Source: an uncultured Chloroflexota bacterium
GTDB lineage: Bacteria; Chloroflexota; Chloroflexia; Thermomicrobiales; UBA6265
DNA length: 9,373 bases
Assembly (NCBI GenBank): GCA_937901745.1
Contig: CALGSZ010000159.1
Span: 1-9,373 of the forward strand
Direction: 5' to 3'
A program made the translations under genes and the position numbers. The notes beneath the pieces are model-generated. The model was not told the origin of the DNA. It did no database searches and saw nothing but the letters and a program-made list of their open reading frames with translations. Shown here in pieces: positions 6,625-9,373 of the stretch; the first letter of the stretch is position 1, and every line of letters starts with the position of its first letter.

Positions 6625-7995
6625 TCACGGCCGCGCTGAAGCCGCGGCGCGGGGTAGGGCGATGGTAACCGTTCGACCGCCCAGCGCCGCCGGCTCAGCG
6701 CGCAGCCAACCGCCGTGCGCCTCCACGAGCAGCCGCGCGGTCATCAGGCCGATTTCGCCGCCGGCGTGTCCGTTGCGGTCGTTCGATGTGAGCGCGGGAG
6801 CAGCGGCAGCGAAAACGGTGGAGCGTGGCTCCGCGTAGGTGAACGGGCTGCTGTCGCGGACGGCGATCTGCACCATTGCATGTTGCTCGGCGGCCTCGAC
6901 CGTCACCGTTCCCCCGATGCCCGCGCGGCGAATCGCGCTCTCCACGACGCGCGTCAGCGCGCGGCGAACGACATCGGAATCGACGATGACAGGCGGGAGC
7001 GCCGGGTCGAGCTGCGCGGAGAGACGCACTCCATGCTGGACGGCGTGGGCGTCGAGCGTCTCGAGCACGTCGCATATGATGTGACCGGGCGCGACTGGCT
7101 GTAGGTCCAACTGGAGCGGCCCCGCCTCCAGCCGCTCCAGATCCGCCAGATCCTCGACCAGCGCGCGCAGGCGCGCCGTCTCTCGTTCTACGGTCGCGAT
7201 CGTGCGCCTCGAAGGCATGACGCCGAGCGCGTCCCCGGAGATATCGCCAGCGATCTCCTGATGCGAGGCCAGGGAGGCGCGAAGCTCGCTGGCGAGCGCC
7301 GCGACGATGCCCGGACGCGTGGAGGACCAGCCGTACGGCTCGGCGGAGGCGCGCTCCAGCCGCTCTCCAAGGGCGTTCACGCTGGCGGCCAATGCGCGAA
7401 GCTCCTGCTCACCCTCGACGAGAGCCCGCGCGGAGTAATCGCCGCTGGCCAGACGCTGCGCGGCATGGACGATCGGGGCGAGGGCATTGGTGAACGATTG
7501 GCTTGCCAGCGCCGCGTAGATCGCGCCCATCGCGATCGCGAATCCGAGGAGGAGAAGGAGGAGGGAGAGGTCGTAGCTCGACACCATCATCGCGCTGGCC
7601 GTGACCGCGACGCTGATGACGATCACGAAGATGGTCACCGCGTGCGCCGCGATGTGCTGGACTGAGAGGCGATTCCAGCCGCGGTCCCGCGCGTACCAAA
7701 GCGCGAGCGTCCCCGTACCCAGCGAGACGAGCGCTGAGGACAGCAAGAGCTGAATCAGCAAGAGAATATCGCGTGCCGGCAGGTCGAGGAGGATGAGCGC
7801 TCCAGCGAGGGTGAGCGCGATGGCGAGGATGGCGGCGGCGGACACCAACGCGACGCGTCGAGCCAATGGCCGCTCTTGGAACCAATCGAGCAGCGGATTC
7901 GCCTGGCCCCACTGCCGGCCTTCTAGATCGGAGGAGGTTCTGGCCGCTTTCTCGTGTCGCGAGAGGGTTGCCCAGTCGAAGGTTCCCATAGGCAT
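6625..7995 (-). CDS. Membrane histidine-kinase-like protein with degenerate catalytic motifs (probable pseudokinase)
   Basis: 456 residues with the architecture of a sensor histidine kinase: four predicted membrane helices (about 47-70, 76-101, 114-138, 143-165), a HAMP domain (about 170-215, PIVHAAQRLASGDYS), a DHp-like helix pair (about 228-292) and a HATPase-like domain (about 300-452). No large extracytoplasmic sensor is present, so input may be within the membrane. The H-box aligns as ASELRASL against the usual SHELRTPL, placing Ser236 where the phosphoacceptor His belongs and losing the Pro. The second helix ends with a normal LVEDLADLERLEAG. In the N-box, the Asn of xNA is Ser353 (VVESAIRRAG). 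The DxGxG loop is D381-S-S-P-F. The last glycine box and tail are close to normal (GGEIGLMTARLLVEAHGG). ATP binding and phosphotransfer are therefore doubtful. The reading frame is intact, which argues for a selected non-kinase role rather than decay. Start: ATG 7995 or the ATG at 7989, which has AGGG better placed. Confidence 0.85.
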   Translation of the reverse strand: MPMGTFDWATLSRHEKAARTSSDLEGRQWGQANPLLDWFQERPLARRVALVSAAAILAIALTLAGALILLDLPARDILLLIQLLLSSALVSLGTGTLALWYARDRGWNRLSVQHIAAHAVTIFVIVISVAVTASAMMVSSYDLSLLLLLLGFAIAMGAIYAALASQSFTNALAPIVHAAQRLASGDYSARALVEGEQELRALAASVNALGERLERASAEPYGWSSTRPGIVAALASELRASLASHQEIAGDISGDALGVMPSRRTIATVERETARLRALVEDLADLERLEAGPLQLDLQPVAPGHIICDVLETLDAHAVQHGVRLSAQLDPALPPVIVDSDVVRRALTRVVESAIRRAGIGGTVTVEAAEQHAMVQIAVRDSSPFTYAEPRSTVFAAAAPALTSNDRNGHAGGEIGLMTARLLVEAHGGWLRAEPAALGGRTVTIALPRAAASARP

Positions 7996-8142
7996 CCCTG
8001 AGAGGAATTCAGTCGCGCCGCGCCACCGTTATCGGCTTGCTCGACGCATTGCGGTGCAAGAGCGTTGCCAACGCGGCGAATCGCCGATCGGTGCTGTGCT
8101 TGCGGGCAAATTGAGGTGGTCTCGACTGGGCGACCTGGCCGC

Positions 8143-8559
8143 TCAGTCGCTGTGAGAGCTTCCGGCGCCACGTGAGGCGCCCCGCTCCCAGGGATTGTCT
8201 CCCGGAACCTGCGGGCCGCCGAACGAGCCGCGCTCGACGTGGTCGGCTTCGGCGAGCTCAACGAGGCGATCGAGGAATCCCTCGAAGGTGGCCTCCGGCG
8301 AGAAGAACCGGAAGCGGCCGATCTCGTAGGCCGTCTGCTGGCCGGGCTGAAAGACGCCGCCGGACATCGTCAGCGTTTCGAGCCGGCGCAGTCGCGGATC
8401 GTCGGCGGGCAGCGCGCGCAAGAAATCAGCGAACGCTTCGAGGGCGTCCGCGCAGCGCAGGTTGCGAGGATCGCGCAAGTCGTCCTGATACCGCTGGCGA
8501 CGCCACGCGGCGACATCGCGAAGATAGCTGGCGAGTTGATCCTGTATGTTCGGAATCAT
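8143..8559 (-). CDS. Hypothetical protein, 138 aa, function unknown
   Basis: I do not recognise a family. The product from ATG 8559 is soluble, highly charged and mostly helical. It starts MIPNIQDQLASYLRDVAAW, has an Arg/Asp-rich stretch (RRQRYQDDLRDPRN), a regular amphipathic helix (CADALEAFADFLRALP) and a compact central segment with aromatic and glycine residues (GQQTAYEIGRFRFF, then EGFLDRLVELAEADHVERG). The C-terminus is Gly/Ser-rich and likely disordered. No signal peptide or membrane helix is visible. The frame is also open to ATG 8619, but the extra 20 residues translate a short tandem repeat and cross a candidate -10, so I prefer 8559, although no good Shine-Dalgarno precedes it. It lies 147 bases upstream of the kinase-like gene on the same strand and may be its partner, which is inference from position only. 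Amino-acid composition and alternating polar/apolar pattern support real coding. Confidence 0.65.
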   Translation of the reverse strand: MIPNIQDQLASYLRDVAAWRRQRYQDDLRDPRNLRCADALEAFADFLRALPADDPRLRRLETLTMSGGVFQPGQQTAYEIGRFRFFSPEATFEGFLDRLVELAEADHVERGSFGGPQVPGDNPWERGASRGAGSSHSD

Positions 8560-8570
8560 CGTCAATGTCG

Positions 8571-8605
8571 AAGTGCTGAGTGCTGAGTGAGTTGTGGCGA
8601 GTATA
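8571..8605 (-). promoter_or_regulatory. Candidate -10 element and tandem heptamer upstream of the 138-aa gene
   Basis: Read on the minus strand, TATACT at 8605-8600 matches the -10 consensus at five of six positions. No convincing -35 lies 16-18 bases further upstream. Transcription would start near 8593, giving a leader of about 34 bases to ATG 8559. The leader carries two direct copies of GCTGAGT on the plus strand (8575-8588). Part of it, GAGTGCTGAGTGA (8578-8590), forms an imperfect inverted repeat (11 of 13) with 8638-8650 around the promoter. Confidence 0.35.
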
Positions 8606-8668
8606 TTTCGCGAGCGCAATCACGAGTAGGGGGCGGCGCACTCCGCACTCAACCCCCCAGAACGTCTA

Positions 8669-8718
8669 CGGCCCCGCGGGCCGTGGGCGGACACGGGTTC
8701 CGCCCCGACGAAATGGGG
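8669..8718 (+). repeat. Palindromic repeat unit, left copy
   Basis: Two adjacent hairpins: CGGCCC/GGGCCG with a 3-base loop (8669-8683), then GGGCGGA/TCCGCCC with a 7-base loop (8685-8705). The 29 bases at 8684-8712 match, as reverse complement, 9067-9095 at 27 of 29 positions. Similarity extends with small gaps to a flanking GGCC...GGCC dyad on one side and a CCCCA/TGGGG end on the other. REP-like or MITE-end-like in form. Confidence 0.65.
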
Positions 8719-9057
8719 AGCGAGCGTACGTCCCGGGATGGGGCCGTGGATTCAGCGCGGCGCGAAGAATGAGTTGGTTACCGGTCGGTGGTCGGACAGC
8801 GGTGGCGCCCGTAGGATGGCGCATCGTCTCGGTAGGGGTGGAAACGGTGCTCGCCCTGGGACCTGTGCCGTTCGTCACCCGAGGGGCGATAACAACCGGC
8901 ACCCGCGATCCCATGCCAGGCCTCGGACGTGCGTCCGCCGCCGCACATCTCTCGTGCGGGCGAAACCCTCAGCTCGGACCCGCTCACCGACGGCGGGGCC
9001 AACAGGACACCGTCACCCCAGGGAACCCGCCCCCGTTCAGGACCCCGAGCTGGCCAA

Positions 9058-9109
9058 CCCCAGTGCTTCGTGGGGGCGGAACCTGTGTCCGCCCATTGGC
9101 CGAAGGCCG
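9058..9109 (-). repeat. Palindromic repeat unit, right copy (inverted)
   Basis: Reverse-complement partner of the repeat at 8669-8718. The main hairpin is GGGCGGA/TCCGCCC with a 7-base loop (9074-9094), and the outer dyad is GGCC-GAA-GGCC (9098-9108). The outer hairpin differs in sequence from the left copy yet still pairs, suggesting that the structure is what is conserved. The inner ends of the two 29-base cores are 354 bases apart. No target-site duplication is obvious outside the pair. Confidence 0.65.
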
Positions 9110-9263
9110 ATTGATCATAATCTCCGCAGAAACCAGCGCTCGGCTCGAGATCACCTTCCGGCGCCCTGCTGCTGACCGCGGGACCATACACGCGGTTCGA
9201 CTGGGCCCTCGATCTCGTTGAATTCGAGCGCTCAACCACTTTCGGTCTCGGATTGCGTCTCGC

Positions 9264-9300
9264 TTTCCATTCCCCAACCTGCTCTGGAGCAGAATGCACT
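9264..9300 (-). repeat. Degenerate terminal CRISPR repeat
   Basis: Ten differences from the 37-base repeat at 9336-9372. The stem is kept exactly (CTGCT at 9279-9283, AGCAG at 9288-9292) and can extend to six pairs (CTGCTC/GAGCAG), while the loop (CAAA to CTGG) and the last two bases (AC to CT) changed. The handle end reads AATGGAAA rather than ATTGAAAC on the transcribed strand. Degeneracy at the trailer-most repeat is normal for CRISPR arrays. Confidence 0.75.
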
Positions 9301-9373
9301 GCGGCGCTCACGCTTGCGGCGGAGTTCGAGGGACGGTTTCAATCCCCACCCTGCTCAAAAGCAGAGTGCAACA
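9264..9373 (-). CRISPR. Edge of a CRISPR array (trailer end): degenerate repeat, spacer, repeat; continues beyond the window
   Basis: One intact-looking repeat unit of 37 bases (9336-9372) begins GTTTCAATCCCCACCCTGC and ends GCAGAGTGCAAC. At an offset of exactly 72 bases, 9264-9300 matches it at 27 of 37 positions, leaving a 35-base spacer (9301-9335); both lengths are typical. The repeat holds a 5-base stem, CTGCT/AGCAG. Its reverse complement ends ATTGAAAC, the usual 8-base 5' handle of crRNAs from many type I and III systems, so the array is probably transcribed on the minus strand and this is its leader-distal end. The single base 9373 would open the next spacer. No cas gene is in the window. 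With only two units, one degenerate, the call rests on spacing, handle and stem together. Confidence 0.8.

Larger units (their letters stand above)
8620..9263. other. Non-coding intergenic region with inverted palindromic repeats
   Basis: About 640 bases between the 138-aa gene and the CRISPR array. All six frames have open stretches, as expected at this G+C, but the predicted peptides are Arg/Pro/Gly-rich, lack domain-like patterns and have no positioned RBS, so I call no gene. The region holds two inverted copies of a palindromic repeat (8669-8718 and 9058-9109). Smaller dyads lie between them: CGGAC/GTCCG at 8924-8937 and CCGCAC/GTGCGG with a 7-base loop at 8941-8959. No transposase remnant or tRNA was recognised. 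Confidence 0.6.

Noticed and set aside
6630..6648. GC-rich hairpin (GCCGCG/CGCGGC, 7-base loop) near the convergent ends of pyk and the kinase-like gene, as a bidirectional terminator
   Set aside because: No T-run follows on either strand, and it lies inside the coding end of the kinase-like gene; such stems are common by chance at this G+C.
8143..8619. Longer start (ATG 8619) for the 138-aa protein
   Set aside because: The extra residues translate the tandem heptamer and cross the candidate -10 at 8600-8605; the protein-like sequence begins at ATG 8559.
9192..9228. A possible third, still older CRISPR repeat one period (72 bases) further left
   Set aside because: By-eye alignment gives only chance-level matches and lacks the CTGCT/AGCAG stem, so the array edge is set at 9264.
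8580..9311. Open frames of 145-213 residues on both strands between the 138-aa gene and the CRISPR array
   Set aside because: Low-complexity Arg/Pro/Gly composition, mutually overlapping frames, no RBS, and they run through the palindromic repeats; the minus-strand frame even runs through the degenerate CRISPR repeat.

Overview
The window is uniformly GC-rich (about two thirds G+C by eye), with GTG starts on two confident genes, strong AGGAG-type ribosome binding sites and no plasmid or phage genes. The gene set (fused ABC permease, RbsD, Tat-exported beta-propeller, lysine-type pyruvate kinase, four-helix sensor kinase) and the edge of a CRISPR array with an ATTGAAAC-type repeat end suit a GC-rich, possibly thermophilic bacterium. 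My best guess is Chloroflexota (Thermomicrobia-like), but no rRNA or other marker confirms this.

Layout. 1-338 (+): C-terminal half of an ABC exporter ATPase. 366-3437 (+): its 1023-residue double-FtsX-domain permease. 3458-3853 (+): rbsD, D-ribose pyranase, 20 bases behind the permease. 3937-4956 (+): a Tat-exported Vgb/NHL-like beta-propeller protein whose apparent lyase residues are not conserved. 4957-5162: a regulatory gap with an extended -10 promoter, a dyad over it and a leader hairpin. 5163-6611 (+): pyruvate kinase with unusual cation-site residues. 6625-7995 (-): a membrane histidine-kinase-like protein lacking the phosphoacceptor histidine and the N-box asparagine, convergent with pyk. 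8143-8559 (-): a 138-residue protein of unknown function with a candidate -10 element. 8620-9263: non-coding DNA carrying two inverted copies of a palindromic repeat. 9264-9373: the edge of a CRISPR array, namely one degenerate terminal repeat, one 35-base spacer and one 37-base repeat running off the window.

How it fits together. The ATPase and permease form one exporter, and rbsD is probably read through from them. The propeller gene has its own strong RBS and may be in the same run. Pyruvate kinase probably has its own promoter. The two minus-strand genes form a separate unit with no response regulator in view. The repeat orientation implies that the CRISPR array is transcribed leftwards, so the window holds its trailer end; leader and cas genes, if linked, lie to the right. 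The features most worth a second look are the degenerate histidine kinase, the CRISPR trailer, the inverted palindromic repeat pair and the pyruvate kinase cation-site substitutions. I found no complete, clearly new multi-gene system.
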